Positions 32,584-42,290 of a DNA stretch of 47,120 nucleotides are shown piece after piece. Source of the stretch: Clostridiaceae bacterium (GTDB lineage Bacteria; Bacillota; Clostridia; DSM-8532); contig JAAYMA010000021.1 of the NCBI GenBank assembly GCA_012521615.1, forward strand, positions 1 through 47,120. Direction: 5' to 3'. Both the position numbers and the translations under genes were made by a program. The stretch's first letter is position 1, and each line of letters opens with the position of its first letter. Under the pieces are notes generated by a model. It worked only from the letters and a program-made list of their open reading frames with translations, did no database searches and was not told the origin of the DNA.

Positions 32584-35193
32584 ATGAAAAAGAAAATAAA
32601 TTATCAGATTACAGATAGTGTTGATAAACTTCAGATTGTGCTTGACACAGTTCGTGAAGCTCAGAAAAAGTTTGCCACATATACTCAGGAACAGGTGGAT
32701 AAGATCTTTTTGGCCGCCGCTTCTGCTGCCAATAAACAGAGAATACCACTTGCAAAAATGGCGGTTGAAGAGACAAAGATGGGTGTAGTGGAGGATAAAG
32801 TAATTAAAAACCATTATGCTGCAGAGTATATTTACAATGCCTATAAGGATACAAAAACCTGCGGTGTTCTGGAAGAGGACAAACAATTCGGTATCAAGAA
32901 GATTGCTGAACCTCTTGGGGTTATTGCTGCAGTAATACCTACAACAAACCCTACATCCACTGCGATCTTCAAAATTCTGCTTGCTCTTAAGACCAGAAAT
33001 GGAATAATCCTGAGTCCTCATCCCAGAGCAAAAAATTGCACTGTTGAAGCAGCAAAAATCATGCTGGAAGCAGCAGTTGAAGCCGGAGCACCTGAAGGAA
33101 TAATAGGGTGGATTGACATACCTTCACTGGAAATGACAAATATGCTCATGAAAGAGTGCGATACCATTCTGGCAACAGGTGGTCCGGGTATGGTAAAGGC
33201 TGCCTATTCTTCGGGAAAACCTGCGATAGGGGTTGGACCTGGAAACACACCGGCCATAATAGACAGTTCTGCAGATATTTTACTTGCAGTTAACTCGATA
33301 ATTCATTCAAAGACCTTCGACAATGGTATGATATGTGCTTCTGAGCAGGCAGCCATTGTTATTGAAGATATATATGAGAAAGTAAAAGAAGAATTCAAAA
33401 ATCGGGGATGCTATTTCCTCAATGAAGATGAGCTGGAAAAGGTACGCAAAACAATTATCATAAATGGTGCCTTAAACGCGAAAATAGTAGGTCAGTCTGC
33501 ATATACCATTGCACAGCTATCGGGAATTACAGTTCCTGAAAGCACAAAGATTTTAATTGGTGAAGTATCAAAGGTAGATATGTCTGAGGAATTTGCTCAT
33601 GAAAAACTTTCACCTGTACTTGCCATGTATAAGGCAGAAAATTTTGAAGATGCCATGGATAAGGCCGAACAGCTTGTTAAGGAAGGCGGTTATGGTCATA
33701 CTGCTTCTGTTTATTTAAACTTTGTTACCGAAAAAGAAAAACTGGATGAATTCTCAAAGAGGATGAAGACCTGCCGAATCCTTGTCAATACACCTTCTTC
33801 CTTTGGTGGTATAGGTGATTTGTACAACTTTAAACTGGCTCCGTCGCTTACCCTCGGCTGTGGTTCATGGGGCGGTAACTCGGTTTCTGAAAATGTCGGC
33901 GTAAAGCATCTTTTAAATATTAAAACCGTTGCAGAGAGGAGAGAGAACATGCTTTGGTTCAGGGCTCCGGAAAAGATTTATATGAAGAGAGGTTGCCTGC
34001 CTGTTGCCCTTGACGAATTGAAATATGTAATGGGTAAAAAGAAAGCCTTTATTGTGACAGATAATTTCCTGTATAATAATGGATATACAAAGATTATAAC
34101 TGATAAACTGGATGAATTGGGTATAGCTCATACAACCTTCTTTGAGGTTACTCCCGACCCCACACTGGAATGCGCAATAAAAGGCGCCGAGGCAATGAAA
34201 GTATTTGAGCCGGACTGCATAATAGCAATTGGCGGCGGTTCACCAATGGATGCGGCCAAAATTATGTGGGTACTGTATGAACATCCAGATGTTGATTTTA
34301 TGGATATGGCAATGCGCTTTATGGACATCAGAAAACGTGTATATACATTCCCGAAGATGGGAGAAAAAGCTTATTTTGTTGCTATCCCCACCACTGCAGG
34401 TACAGGCTCGGAGGTTACACCTTTTGCAGTTATAACTGATGAGAAAACCGGTATAAAATATCCGCTTGCAGATTATGAACTTCTTCCCGATATGGCAATT
34501 GTAGACGCAGATTTGATGATGAATATGCCTAAAGGTCTTACAGCGGCCTCCGGTATCGATGCTTTAACCCATGCACTTGAAGCCTATGCATCAATGATGG
34601 CAACAGATTATACCGATGGTCTGGCACTAAAAGCCATTAAATTAATATTTGATTATTTGCCAAGAGCCTATGAAAAAGGTGCTCTTGATCCGGAAGCAAG
34701 AGAGAGAATGGCCAACGCTTCTACGATAGCCGGTATGGCTTTTGCCAACGCATTCCTGGGTATATGCCACTCTATGGCACACAAATTAGGAGCATTCTTT
34801 AACCTGCCCCATGGAGTAGCAAATGCGCTGATGATAACAGAAGTAATAAAATTCAATGCTTCCGAAGCCCCTGTTAAGATGGGTACCTTCCCACAGTATG
34901 ATCATCCTCATACTCTTGAAAGATATGCTGAGATTGCTGATTATCTGGGACTGAAAGGTAAAAACAATACTGAAAAACTGGAAAAATTAATTGAGGCAAT
35001 TGAAGAATTAAAAGCTAAAGTCGAAATTAAAAAGACAATAAAAGACTATGGAATAGACGAAAAAGAGTTTATTGAAAATCTTGATGAAATGACAGAACAG
35101 GCATTTGATGACCAGTGCACCGGAGCCAATCCAAGATATCCGCTTATGAGCGAGATAAAGGAGATGTATTTAAGAGCCTATTATGGGCAGTAA
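32584..35193 (+). CDS. adhE: Bifunctional acetaldehyde-CoA/alcohol dehydrogenase
   Basis: The main ethanol-forming enzyme, 869 residues. It reduces acetyl-CoA to acetaldehyde (N-terminal aldehyde dehydrogenase, about 1-440) and then to ethanol (C-terminal iron-dependent alcohol dehydrogenase, about 455-869), consuming two NADH. The ALDH part carries GVGPGNTPA and the catalytic cysteine in [11 protein letters not shown]. The ADH part carries the NAD-binding [24 protein letters not shown], and the iron-binding histidines in [16 protein letters not shown]. Such enzymes form spirosomes. The start has AGGAGGGA. It is followed 12 bases later by an APH-fold kinase gene. Confidence 0.97.
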   Translation: MKKKINYQITDSVDKLQIVLDTVREAQKKFATYTQEQVDKIFLAAASAANKQRIPLAKMAVEETKMGVVEDKVIKNHYAAEYIYNAYKDTKTCGVLEEDKQFGIKKIAEPLGVIAAVIPTTNPTSTAIFKILLALKTRNGIILSPHPRAKNCTVEAAKIMLEAAVEAGAPEGIIGWIDIPSLEMTNMLMKECDTILATGGPGMVKAAYSSGKPAIGVGPGNTPAIIDSSADILLAVNSIIHSKTFDNGMICASEQAAIVIEDIYEKVKEEFKNRGCYFLNEDELEKVRKTIIINGALNAKIVGQSAYTIAQLSGITVPESTKILIGEVSKVDMSEEFAHEKLSPVLAMYKAENFEDAMDKAEQLVKEGGYGHTASVYLNFVTEKEKLDEFSKRMKTCRILVNTPSSFGGIGDLYNFKLAPSLTLGCGSWGGNSVSENVGVKHLLNIKTVAERRENMLWFRAPEKIYMKRGCLPVALDELKYVMGKKKAFIVTDNFLYNNGYTKIITDKLDELGIAHTTFFEVTPDPTLECAIKGAEAMKVFEPDCIIAIGGGSPMDAAKIMWVLYEHPDVDFMDMAMRFMDIRKRVYTFPKMGEKAYFVAIPTTAGTGSEVTPFAVITDEKTGIKYPLADYELLPDMAIVDADLMMNMPKGLTAASGIDALTHALEAYASMMATDYTDGLALKAIKLIFDYLPRAYEKGALDPEARERMANASTIAGMAFANAFLGICHSMAHKLGAFFNLPHGVANALMITEVIKFNASEAPVKMGTFPQYDHPHTLERYAEIADYLGLKGKNNTEKLEKLIEAIEELKAKVEIKKTIKDYGIDEKEFIENLDEMTEQAFDDQCTGANPRYPLMSEIKEMYLRAYYGQ

Positions 35194-35205
35194 GGAGGTA
35201 GGGTC

Positions 35206-35955
35206 ATGGAATTAAAGGATATTATTGCTGAAAGGCCGACGAAAAAAGTTTATCGTTATGGTGATATGGCGGTTAAAGTATTCAACGAGGGTTATTCAAA
35301 AGCAGACATTCTGAATGAAGCTCTAAATCATGCCCGCGTGGAAGAGGCGGGCCTGCCTATTCCAAAGATATTGGAAGTAAAAAAAATAGGTAATCAGTGG
35401 GCAATTGTTACTGAGTTTATTAAGGGCAAAACTCTGGCTCAGATTATGGAGGAAGATCCTGATAACTTCCATGAATATATGGAGAGGTTTGTTGATATCC
35501 AGCTTATGATGCACAGCAAGACCGCACCTTTACTCAATAAACTCAGGGATAAAATGCACAGGAAAATTTCTGAATCCGGTCTGGACGCTACAATCAGGTA
35601 TGAACTTCACACTCGTTTGGAAAGCATGCCAAAACACTCAAAAATATGTCACGGCGACTTTAATCCAAGTAATATTATTGTCGGGGATGATGGTGTGGAT
35701 TATATACTTGACTGGTCCCATGCAACCATAGGAAATGCCAGTGCCGATACCGCCAGAACTTATCTGCTGTTTTGTCTTGAAGGGGATATGGAAAAGGCAG
35801 AATACTATATGAATCTCTTCTGCAAAAAAAGTGATACGGCAAAACAGTATGTACAAAAATGGCTTCCAATTGTTGCAGCCTCCCAGATGGTAAAAGGAAA
35901 GCCTGAAGAACGTGAGTTTCTGTTCAGATGGGCCAATGTAGTGGATTTTGAATAA
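35206..35955 (+). CDS. APH/choline-kinase-fold phosphotransferase
   Basis: A 249-residue kinase-like protein of the aminoglycoside phosphotransferase (PF01636) superfamily. Visible features: a short N-lobe with KKVYRYGDMAVKVF (Lys), hinge AIVTEFIKGKTL, the catalytic loop ICHGDFNPSNII (Asp, Asn), and the metal-binding DWSHATIGN. The relatives are small-molecule kinases (choline, sugar, hydroxy-amino-acid or antibiotic); nothing points to drug resistance here, so the substrate is unknown. Its placement 12 bases behind adhE with an AAGGAGGT site indicates co-transcription and so Rex control (inference). Confidence 0.85.
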   Translation: MELKDIIAERPTKKVYRYGDMAVKVFNEGYSKADILNEALNHARVEEAGLPIPKILEVKKIGNQWAIVTEFIKGKTLAQIMEEDPDNFHEYMERFVDIQLMMHSKTAPLLNKLRDKMHRKISESGLDATIRYELHTRLESMPKHSKICHGDFNPSNIIVGDDGVDYILDWSHATIGNASADTARTYLLFCLEGDMEKAEYYMNLFCKKSDTAKQYVQKWLPIVAASQMVKGKPEEREFLFRWANVVDFE

Positions 35956-35979
35956 ATACTATGCCTGATCTACGTTATT

Positions 35980-36032
35980 AGCGGCTGTAGACTACGATGA
36001 TTTCTTATATCATTGCAGTCGGGCCGCTTAAT
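35980..36032 (+). terminator. Possible terminator after the adhE unit
   Basis: AGCGGC (35980-35985) pairs with GCCGCT (36023-36028), with additional inner pairing of GATGAT-like and ATCATT-like arms, then TAATTTATTTAT. The T-run is broken. The stretch 36033-36248 shows no other feature. Confidence 0.5.
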
Positions 36033-36248
36033 TTATTTATAGTATATAAGTGAGCTGTTTCGAAAGTTTACTAAAAAGACATGATGTTCAGATCTTCATG
36101 TTTTCTTGGTCGCAGGAAGTAGTTGAAGTTTTCGCACAAAACTTAAATTGCTTCTGAGGGACTTGAAATTTGGACATAATGTTTTATTTAGAGAAGTAAT
36201 TTTCGGAATGGCTCTTTTTTTACAAGTTTTCATATATAAATAAAAAAA

Positions 36249-36291
36249 TTTGATTTGCGTCACATTAATAAGGAAACATAATCGGTACAAT
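36249..36291 (+). promoter_or_regulatory. ric promoter with possible FNR/CRP-type site
   Basis: TACAAT (36286-36291) is a good -10 without a good -35. TTTGAT-ttgc-GTCACA (36249-36264) resembles the FNR/DNR family site TTGAT-N4-ATCAA and is centred about 41.5 bases before the expected start (near 36298), the class II activator position. Confidence 0.45.
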
Positions 36292-36333
36292 GGAGCCAAA
36301 GGAAAAAACAGAAACAAAACAGGAGGCAGTAAA

Positions 36334-37050
36334 ATGCGTAAATTTGAGAGTACACAAAAAATAGGAGACATAGTGGCAGATTTTCCGAAAGCTTCAGATC
36401 TTTTTATGGAATATAAAATTGATTTTTGCTGCGGTGGAAACAGGCCATTGAAAGAAGCAATAGCTGAAAGCGGTTTGGATGAAGATCAAATAGTTAACGA
36501 ATTAAATGAATTATTTAATGAATTCACTGAGAAAAATGACATTGTAAAAGACTGGCGTAAAGAACCTATAGAGGATCTGATCAATCATATATTAATGAAA
36601 CACCATGCTTATCTTTGGTCCGAGCTTCCAAAAATAAGTGAACTTACAACTAAAATTTTAAGGGTTCATGGAGAAGGTCATCCTGAACTTTTCAAGGTCC
36701 ACAGACTTTTCCATATGGTAAAAATGGAGCTTGAAGAGCATTTGGTAAAGGAAGAAACTTATCAATATCCGGCAATAAGAAACTATGAAGAAAGCGGCAG
36801 TAAAGAGGATCTTGATAAAGCAGTAAAAATAATAAAAGAGCTTGAAGATGAGCATAGTGAAGCAGGCCATATTCTAAAAGAGTTAAGAACTGTAACAGGT
36901 GACTTTAAACTGCCGGAAGATGCATGTGCAACATATGAGCTGACATACAACAAACTTCAGGAACTTGAAGCTGACGTATTTCAGCATGTTCATCTTGAAA
37001 ACAATATACTTTTTCCAAGGTTATTTGAATTACAGGCCCAAAAATCATAA
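36334..37050 (+). CDS. ric: Iron-sulfur cluster repair protein Ric (YtfE/ScdA)
   Basis: A 238-residue di-iron protein that repairs iron-sulfur clusters damaged by nitric oxide or oxygen. The N-terminal ScdA-type domain has TQKIGDIVADFPKASDLFMEYKIDFCCGGN with its conserved CysCys. The hemerythrin-like domain follows, with the metal-binding residues in HHAYLWSELPKI, HPELFKVHRLFHMVKMELEEHLVKEE, EHSEAGHILKEL and HVHLENNILFPRL. I start it at 36334, preceded by AACAGGAGG; the upstream in-frame extension has no ribosome site. The next genes are a metal-binding domain protein and a metal ATPase. Confidence 0.93.
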   Translation: MRKFESTQKIGDIVADFPKASDLFMEYKIDFCCGGNRPLKEAIAESGLDEDQIVNELNELFNEFTEKNDIVKDWRKEPIEDLINHILMKHHAYLWSELPKISELTTKILRVHGEGHPELFKVHRLFHMVKMELEEHLVKEETYQYPAIRNYEESGSKEDLDKAVKIIKELEDEHSEAGHILKELRTVTGDFKLPEDACATYELTYNKLQELEADVFQHVHLENNILFPRLFELQAQKS

Positions 37051-37125
37051 TTAATGGCTTGAAGCTAAGGATTATTATATAATCGATATGATTAAAATTA
37101 TTTAGTAAAGGAGAGTGTGAATACT

Positions 37126-37347
37126 ATGAAAAAAGCAGAATTCAAACTGGACACATTAACTTGTCCTACATGTGTTAAAAAAATCGAAAATTCTTTAAAC
37201 AAAACAAAAGGGATAAATTCCGTAAGAGTACTTTTTAATTCAAGTAAGGTCAAGGTGGAATTTGATGAAAATGAGACTAATGCAGACAAAATAGGGGGAG
37301 TTTTATTAAGTCTGGGCTTTACTGTTTTATCAACAAAAATAACATAG
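37126..37347 (+). CDS. Heavy-metal-associated (HMA) domain protein
   Basis: A free HMA domain of 73 residues, like CopZ or an N-terminal domain of a metal ATPase. The metal site is LTCPTCVKKIENSL (CxxC), followed by the ferredoxin-like fold GINSVRVLFNSSKVKVEFDENETNADKIGGVLLSLGF. It has the Cys-Pro-Thr-Cys form instead of the GMTCxxC of copper chaperones. The start may be the ATG at 37126 or a GTG at 37117; AAAGGAG sits between 3 and 13 bases away. Only 27 bases separate it from the ATPase, so it probably serves that pump. Confidence 0.85.
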   Translation: MKKAEFKLDTLTCPTCVKKIENSLNKTKGINSVRVLFNSSKVKVEFDENETNADKIGGVLLSLGFTVLSTKIT

Positions 37348-37374
37348 AAGTTTAATCAGATGGGGGGTAAAAGT

Positions 37375-39228
37375 GTGCTATATATTAATAAGTACAAAAA
37401 TAAAATAACGGCAATATCAGGTATTCTTATAGTTTTTGGCTTCATAACAGGAGCATTTGGATATATAAATTTTAAAAATGCCCTTCTGATATTAGCAACA
37501 GTACTTGCTGGAATACCAATTATTATAAAGGCCGTACAGGCGTTGAGATTAAAAACTTTCAGTATAGAACTTCTGGTTTCAATAGCCATAATCGGCGCGA
37601 TTTACATTCAGGAATTTACCGAATCATCGGTTGTTTCATTTCTGTTCCTTCTTGGTGACTATCTGGAAGCAAGAACCCTTGAAAAGACCCGTTCATCCCT
37701 GAAAACCTTGATTGACATGGCGCCTCAGGAAGCAACAGTGGTTCGTGACGGGCAAACTATCACAATACCTGCTGAAGAGGTTGAAAAAGGAGACAGAGTA
37801 GTCATAAAATCAGGTGGCAAAATACCTGTCGACGGCAGTATTGTTCTTGGTCAGGCATCCATCATTGAAGCAGCCATTACCGGCGAATCCACCCCTGTCT
37901 TTAAAGAAGTTAACGACAAAGTTTTTACGGGATCAATTATTGATAATGGGTATATAGAAATAATTGCTGAAAAAGTAGGTGATGATACTACTTTCGCAAA
38001 AATTATCGAGCTTGTTGAGGAGGCTCAGGAATCCAAATCCAAAACTCAAAAATTCCTGGATAAGTTTGCAAATGTTTATACTCCTGCAATAGTTCTGCTT
38101 GCTATAATAGTCTTTATTATAACGCGTGATCTACGTCTTTCAATTACTTTCCTGGTTGTCGCATGTCCCGGAGCTCTTGTTATAGGAGCACCGGTTTCAA
38201 ACGTGGCAGGAATAGGTAACGGCGCAAGGAATGGAGTTCTAATCAAAGGCGGGGAGGTTATGGATAAACTCTCCAAAGTTGACGTAATTGTGTTTGATAA
38301 AACCGGTACACTGACAAAAGGAAAGCCTGAGGTTACTGATATCAAAGTCTTTGGTGATATAGGCACAGATGAATTGTTAGGTCTTGTGGCAAAGGCTGAG
38401 ACAATATCTGAACATCATCTGGGGCAGACAATTGTAAAAGAAGCTGAAAAACGTAATCTGGATATAAATAACGATTCTGTTTCTGGTGAAATAATCAAAG
38501 GCAGTGGAATTAAAGCCGTTGTAGATGGCAGAAGCGTTATAGCAGGCAATTATAAATTAATGAATAATGAAAATATAGAAATGGATGATAAGGTTCTGCA
38601 ATATGCAACAGAGCGGGAGAAAGAAGGAAATACCGCAGTTTATGCAGCAATTGACGGTCAAATTAAAGGCATTTTTTCAATAGCAGATAAAATACGTGAT
38701 GATGCGCTTACTTCTTTAAAGCAACTTCGTAAAAATGGCATTAAGAAATTTGTAATGCTTACTGGTGATAACAGACATACTGCGAGGCTTGTCTCTGGAA
38801 AGCTTGGTATTGATGAGTTTTATGCAGAACTTTTACCTGATGAAAAGGTGGAACATATTAAGAAACTTAAAAATAAAGGTCATGTGGTAGCAATGGCGGG
38901 GGACGGAATAAATGATGCTCCGGCAATTGCATTGGCTGATATAGGTCTGGCAATGGGAGAAGGTGGTACCGATGTTGCCATGGAGACTGCCGATGTGGTA
39001 TTAATGGCAGATAAATTAATTCAGTTCTCACATGCCTATGCCCTTTCCAAAGCTACAATCAGAAATATCAGACAAAACACTTTCTTTGCTGTTGCTGTAG
39101 TAATAGTACTTCTGGCCGGCGTGCTTTCAGGCAATGTTCATCTGGCATCGGGAATGTTCATCCATGAGGCAAGTGTTCTGCTTGTTATTCTTAATGCCAT
39201 GAGGCTGATAAGGTTTAAAAGCCGTTAG
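37375..39228 (+). CDS. P1B-type metal-transporting ATPase, atypical metal site
   Basis: A membrane metal pump of 617 residues with no N-terminal metal-binding domain. It has the usual parts: TGES (169-172) in the actuator domain, DKTGT phosphorylation site (308-312), TGDN, and GDGINDAPAI. Eight helices are predicted. The transmembrane metal motif is CPG (Cys264-Pro265-Gly266), where Zn/Cd/Cu pumps have CPC and P1B-4 pumps have SPC. The nucleotide-domain HP motif reads EHH (346-348). TM8 carries HEAS (597-600), close to HEGG[ST] of P1B-4 Fe/Co pumps. The GTG at 37375 is chosen, after GGGGGGTAA; the ATG at 37360 has no ribosome site. Substrate is uncertain; iron or cobalt is a guess. Confidence 0.88.
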   Translation: MLYINKYKNKITAISGILIVFGFITGAFGYINFKNALLILATVLAGIPIIIKAVQALRLKTFSIELLVSIAIIGAIYIQEFTESSVVSFLFLLGDYLEARTLEKTRSSLKTLIDMAPQEATVVRDGQTITIPAEEVEKGDRVVIKSGGKIPVDGSIVLGQASIIEAAITGESTPVFKEVNDKVFTGSIIDNGYIEIIAEKVGDDTTFAKIIELVEEAQESKSKTQKFLDKFANVYTPAIVLLAIIVFIITRDLRLSITFLVVACPGALVIGAPVSNVAGIGNGARNGVLIKGGEVMDKLSKVDVIVFDKTGTLTKGKPEVTDIKVFGDIGTDELLGLVAKAETISEHHLGQTIVKEAEKRNLDINNDSVSGEIIKGSGIKAVVDGRSVIAGNYKLMNNENIEMDDKVLQYATEREKEGNTAVYAAIDGQIKGIFSIADKIRDDALTSLKQLRKNGIKKFVMLTGDNRHTARLVSGKLGIDEFYAELLPDEKVEHIKKLKNKGHVVAMAGDGINDAPAIALADIGLAMGEGGTDVAMETADVVLMADKLIQFSHAYALSKATIRNIRQNTFFAVAVVIVLLAGVLSGNVHLASGMFIHEASVLLVILNAMRLIRFKSR

Positions 39229-39435
39229 AATTCGTATACAAATTCAACGCTTCTGCGTAAGACCCAAAACCTGAATACCATGTTATCATATGGAAGCAAG
39301 TTTATATATAAATGTCAGAGGTAGATGCAAGGTTTCTTATGTAGAGCAGCCGAATTCTTTGAAGGAAATGACCGCCCGGCAGCATGTATATGAGAAAAGT
39401 CCGCCGAACTTCAGGGAGTTCGAGTCTATGGGGTT
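39229..39435. other. Intergenic stretch without recognisable feature
   Basis: About 207 bases between two convergent genes. It contains no good open frame and no clear terminator. A GTTCGAGTC at about 39418-39426 looks like a tRNA T-loop, but no acceptor or anticodon arm fits around it. Confidence 0.4.
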
Positions 39436-40017
39436 TCAACCGTAAAATTTTGAGATCTCTTTATGTCTGAAACAGCTTACCAGATGATCATTGATTATTC
39501 CAGTGGCCTGCAGGTAGGAATATACTATTGTGCTTCCAAGGAATTTGAAACCCCGTTTTTTAAAATCCTTGCTCACTCTATCTGACAGACCGGAATTGGC
39601 AGGAACTTCTGAAATGTGCATCCAGTGATTGATCACAGGTTTATTGTCTACAAAACTCCATATATATTTATTAAAGCTTCCGAACTCCTTTTGAATCTCT
39701 ATAAAACGGCGTGCATTATTTAGGGAAGCTTCTATTTTTCTCCGGTTTCTCACAATCCCTTTGTTTTTTAGCAGTTCCTGAATTTGAGCCTCACCATACC
39801 GGGCTACTTTTTCAACATTAAAATCATCATAGGCTTTCCTGTAGTTTTCTCTTTTACGAAGAATAGTAATCCAGCTTAAACCGGCCTGGGCAGATTCAAG
39901 AACCAGGAATTCAAAATGTTTCTTGTCATCATATACCGGAACTCCCCATTCCTCATCATGATATCTGACATATAATTCATCTGTACCGCACCAGGGACAT
40001 CTTTCCAAACCTTCCAC
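39436..40017 (-). CDS. tag: 3-methyladenine DNA glycosylase I
   Basis: A base-excision-repair enzyme of 193 residues that removes 3-methyladenine from alkylated DNA. The N-terminal RCPWCGTDELYVRYHDEEWGVPVYDD is diagnostic, and the zinc-snap ligands are Cys7 (with CPWC), the His in RYHDEEW, and the C-terminal His and Cys in DHLVSCFRH. The substrate pocket Glu and Trp lie in ESAQAGLSWITIL. The start appears to be GTG with no strong ribosome site, so it may be weakly translated. The gene is convergent with the ATPase. Confidence 0.93.
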   Translation of the reverse strand: MEGLERCPWCGTDELYVRYHDEEWGVPVYDDKKHFEFLVLESAQAGLSWITILRKRENYRKAYDDFNVEKVARYGEAQIQELLKNKGIVRNRRKIEASLNNARRFIEIQKEFGSFNKYIWSFVDNKPVINHWMHISEVPANSGLSDRVSKDFKKRGFKFLGSTIVYSYLQATGIINDHLVSCFRHKEISKFYG

Positions 40018-40352
40018 CCCATTATTGCCGTATGTATTCTTTCACATCTCAAATATATCATACTTCAACGCGGAATCACTATAAGAATGAATTTTAGCTT
40101 TTGAGCCGGATATCAACTACAGCACAATTCTTGTGTCTCTATCGGACATTTGCTTTTTATTACATCAAAAACAGATATATAATTTGACTTATTATATAAA
40201 TTAATAACCGGTTTCAAATTAATTTCATCAAAAATATCAATATATAAAATTACTGTTTTTCAGGTAGAATTAAATAATACCCCGAATTATTATCTGAATA
40301 TGCTTTGGTAAGCGTAATTCTTCTTAAATTGCTTTACTAATTATGAATTTAG

Positions 40353-40381
40353 TTGACATTGTAGTTTATGAATCTTAAAAT
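40353..40381 (+). promoter_or_regulatory. Promoter of metA
   Basis: TTGACA (40353-40358), a 17-base spacer and TAAAAT (40376-40381). This leaves only about 60 bases of leader, too short for an S-box or T-box. The rest of the 40018-40352 gap is AT-rich with nothing recognised. Confidence 0.7.
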
Positions 40382-40449
40382 CAATTATTAAGTCGGTGAT
40401 AGAAAAAATGCATACATGCGAAAAAAAGTACGTGGAGAGGGGAAAGTGT

Positions 40450-41388
40450 ATGCCAATAAATATCCCAAGTAATCTGCCAGCATTTAAAACTTTGCAAAAA
40501 GAGAATATCTTCGTTATGAGTGAAGAAAGAGCAAGAACTCAGGACATACGTCCTTTAAAAATAGCCATAATGAATCTCATGCCTACAAAAATAGAAACTG
40601 AGACCCAGCTTCTTCGGCTTATAGGGAACTCCCCGCTTCAGGTGGATGTACAGCTTCTTCATCCTAAAACCTATAAGTCCAAAAATACTCCTCAGGAGCA
40701 TTTTAACCTTTTTTACAAGACATTTGATGAAGTAAAGGATGAAAAGTATGATGGGCTTATAATTACTGGAGCACCTGTGGAGACTATGGAATTCGAGGAA
40801 GTGGCATATTGGGAAGAGCTTAAGAAAGTAATGGACTGGAGCGTTACCAATGTTTTTTCTACCTTCCATATTTGCTGGGGAGCTCAGGCGGGATTATATC
40901 ATCATTATGGAGTCCCCAAACACAGGCTTGATAAAAAGTTGTTCGGGATTTTCCCCCATGTGGTTACAGAAAAGTATCATAAACTTTTCAGAGGTTTTGA
41001 TGATGTTTTCTATGTTCCCCAATCCCGGTATACAGAAATAAGGCGCGAGGATGTGGAGAAGGTAAAAGACCTTAAAATACTGTCCGAATCTGAAGAGGCT
41101 GGTATATATATTGTCGTTGCAAAAAATGGACGTCAGATTTTTGTCACCGGGCATTCTGAATATGATGCTCATACCTTAAGGGATGAATATCTGCGTGATA
41201 TTAAAAAAGGGTTAGATATAGAAGTGCCGAAAAACTATTTCCCTGATGATGATCCTTCCAAACCTCCCATAGTAAATTGGAGGGGACATGCAAATCTTCT
41301 TTTTGTTAACTGGTTGAATTATTACGTATATCAGGAAACACCCTATGATGTTACCAGTATTTCAAAAGACAGTCTGCCTGACGATTGA
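40450..41388 (+). CDS. metA: Homoserine O-acetyltransferase (MetA family)
   Basis: First committed enzyme of methionine synthesis, 312 residues, cytoplasmic. The glutamine-amidotransferase-like fold shows the catalytic Cys142 in HICWGAQA and the His235/Glu237 pair in TGHSEYDA. Residue 111 is Glu, in GAPVE, where E. coli MetA has Gly; in this family Glu at 111 favours acetyl-CoA over succinyl-CoA, so I call it an acetyltransferase. The start is the ATG at 40450, after GAGAGGGGAAAG; the 18-residue upstream extension is unlikely. Own promoter, terminator after. Confidence 0.95.
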   Translation: MPINIPSNLPAFKTLQKENIFVMSEERARTQDIRPLKIAIMNLMPTKIETETQLLRLIGNSPLQVDVQLLHPKTYKSKNTPQEHFNLFYKTFDEVKDEKYDGLIITGAPVETMEFEEVAYWEELKKVMDWSVTNVFSTFHICWGAQAGLYHHYGVPKHRLDKKLFGIFPHVVTEKYHKLFRGFDDVFYVPQSRYTEIRREDVEKVKDLKILSESEEAGIYIVVAKNGRQIFVTGHSEYDAHTLRDEYLRDIKKGLDIEVPKNYFPDDDPSKPPIVNWRGHANLLFVNWLNYYVYQETPYDVTSISKDSLPDD

Positions 41389-41393
41389 TTTTT

Positions 41394-41419
41394 AAACCCG
41401 TAATATTTTGCGGGTTTTT
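41394..41419 (+). terminator. Terminator after metA
   Basis: AAACCCG (41394-41400) pairs with CGGGTTT (41411-41417) and runs into a T-tract. Confidence 0.85.
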
Positions 41420-41490
41420 GTTCTATATATGGGTAAATAATATAATAAAATAAAAGAACCAGGTCTTAAAATATGAATTGGGGTGGAGAT

Positions 41491-42276
41491 ATGGCTCTTT
41501 TACAGTGCAGTTTCAAATCAGAGGTTCTTGAAATGGAACAGCCTCTTCATGTTATACTCCCACAAATAAAGATGTTGGAGGAAGAACGCAGAGAACAAAT
41601 AAAGAAAAATGGATTTCCGGTTTTATACCTGCTTCATGGATTGTCGGATGACAACACAGTCTGGACCCGAATGACAAGTATAGAAAGATATGCTTTACAG
41701 CACGGTATTGCGGTAGTTATGCCCAACGTAAACCGAAGCTTTTATGCTGATATGAAATATGGGTTAAAATATTATACATATGTTTCCGAAGAAATACCTT
41801 ATATAGCTTCTACATATTTTCCCATATCCGGCAGAAGAGAAGACAGTTTCATTGCAGGTCTATCAATGGGCGGATATGGTGCTTTTATGATTGCACTAAG
41901 AAATCCGGAAAAGTTTTGTGCTGCAGCCAGTCTGTCCGGTGCGCTGGATCTTACATCGACTTTATTCAGTCATGGAAATGATTTATTTAATTCACTGGTA
42001 AAGCCTGTTTTCGGTTCAAAGGAGGAATATCTTCCGACTGATTATAATTTATTGAGCCTTATCGAGAAATTAACAAAACAGAATATTGAACTTCCGAGAC
42101 TTTTTCAATGCTGTGGCACGGAAGATTTTCTGTATGAGGCTAATCAAAAGTTTAAAGCTGCGGCAGAAAAGTATGGTCTTGATTTGACCTATGAAGAAGG
42201 CCCGGGCAGCCATGAATGGGGATATTGGGACAGAAATATCCAGCGCGTGCTTGAGTGGATGCTCAAAGACAGGTAA
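41491..42276 (+). CDS. Esterase D/tributyrin-esterase family hydrolase
   Basis: An alpha/beta-hydrolase of 261 residues of the esterase D (PF00756) family, close to Lactococcus EstA and clostridial acetyl esterases. The nucleophile elbow is GLSMGGYGA (Ser), the acid lies in CGTEDFLYEAN (Asp), and the His is in GSHEWGYWD. LLHGLSDDNTVWTR forms the oxyanion-hole region. No signal peptide is present, so it acts in the cytoplasm on short-chain acyl esters; the natural substrate is unknown. I prefer the ATG at 41491, after GGGGTGGAG, because MALLQCSF matches the family start; the ATG at 41473 would add 6 residues. Confidence 0.85.
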   Translation: MALLQCSFKSEVLEMEQPLHVILPQIKMLEEERREQIKKNGFPVLYLLHGLSDDNTVWTRMTSIERYALQHGIAVVMPNVNRSFYADMKYGLKYYTYVSEEIPYIASTYFPISGRREDSFIAGLSMGGYGAFMIALRNPEKFCAAASLSGALDLTSTLFSHGNDLFNSLVKPVFGSKEEYLPTDYNLLSLIEKLTKQNIELPRLFQCCGTEDFLYEANQKFKAAAEKYGLDLTYEEGPGSHEWGYWDRNIQRVLEWMLKDR

Positions 42277-42290
42277 TTTGTATTCATGAC

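Noticed and set aside
35206-35955. Aminoglycoside resistance gene
   Set aside because: The fold matches, but its place behind adhE and the lack of any resistance context point to a metabolic kinase.
39400-39435. tRNA gene suggested by GTTCGAGTC
   Set aside because: No cloverleaf can be drawn; the acceptor, D and anticodon arms are missing.
40018-40449. S-box or T-box before metA
   Set aside because: The promoter at 40353-40381 leaves only about 60 leader bases, and no S-box or T-box motif is present.
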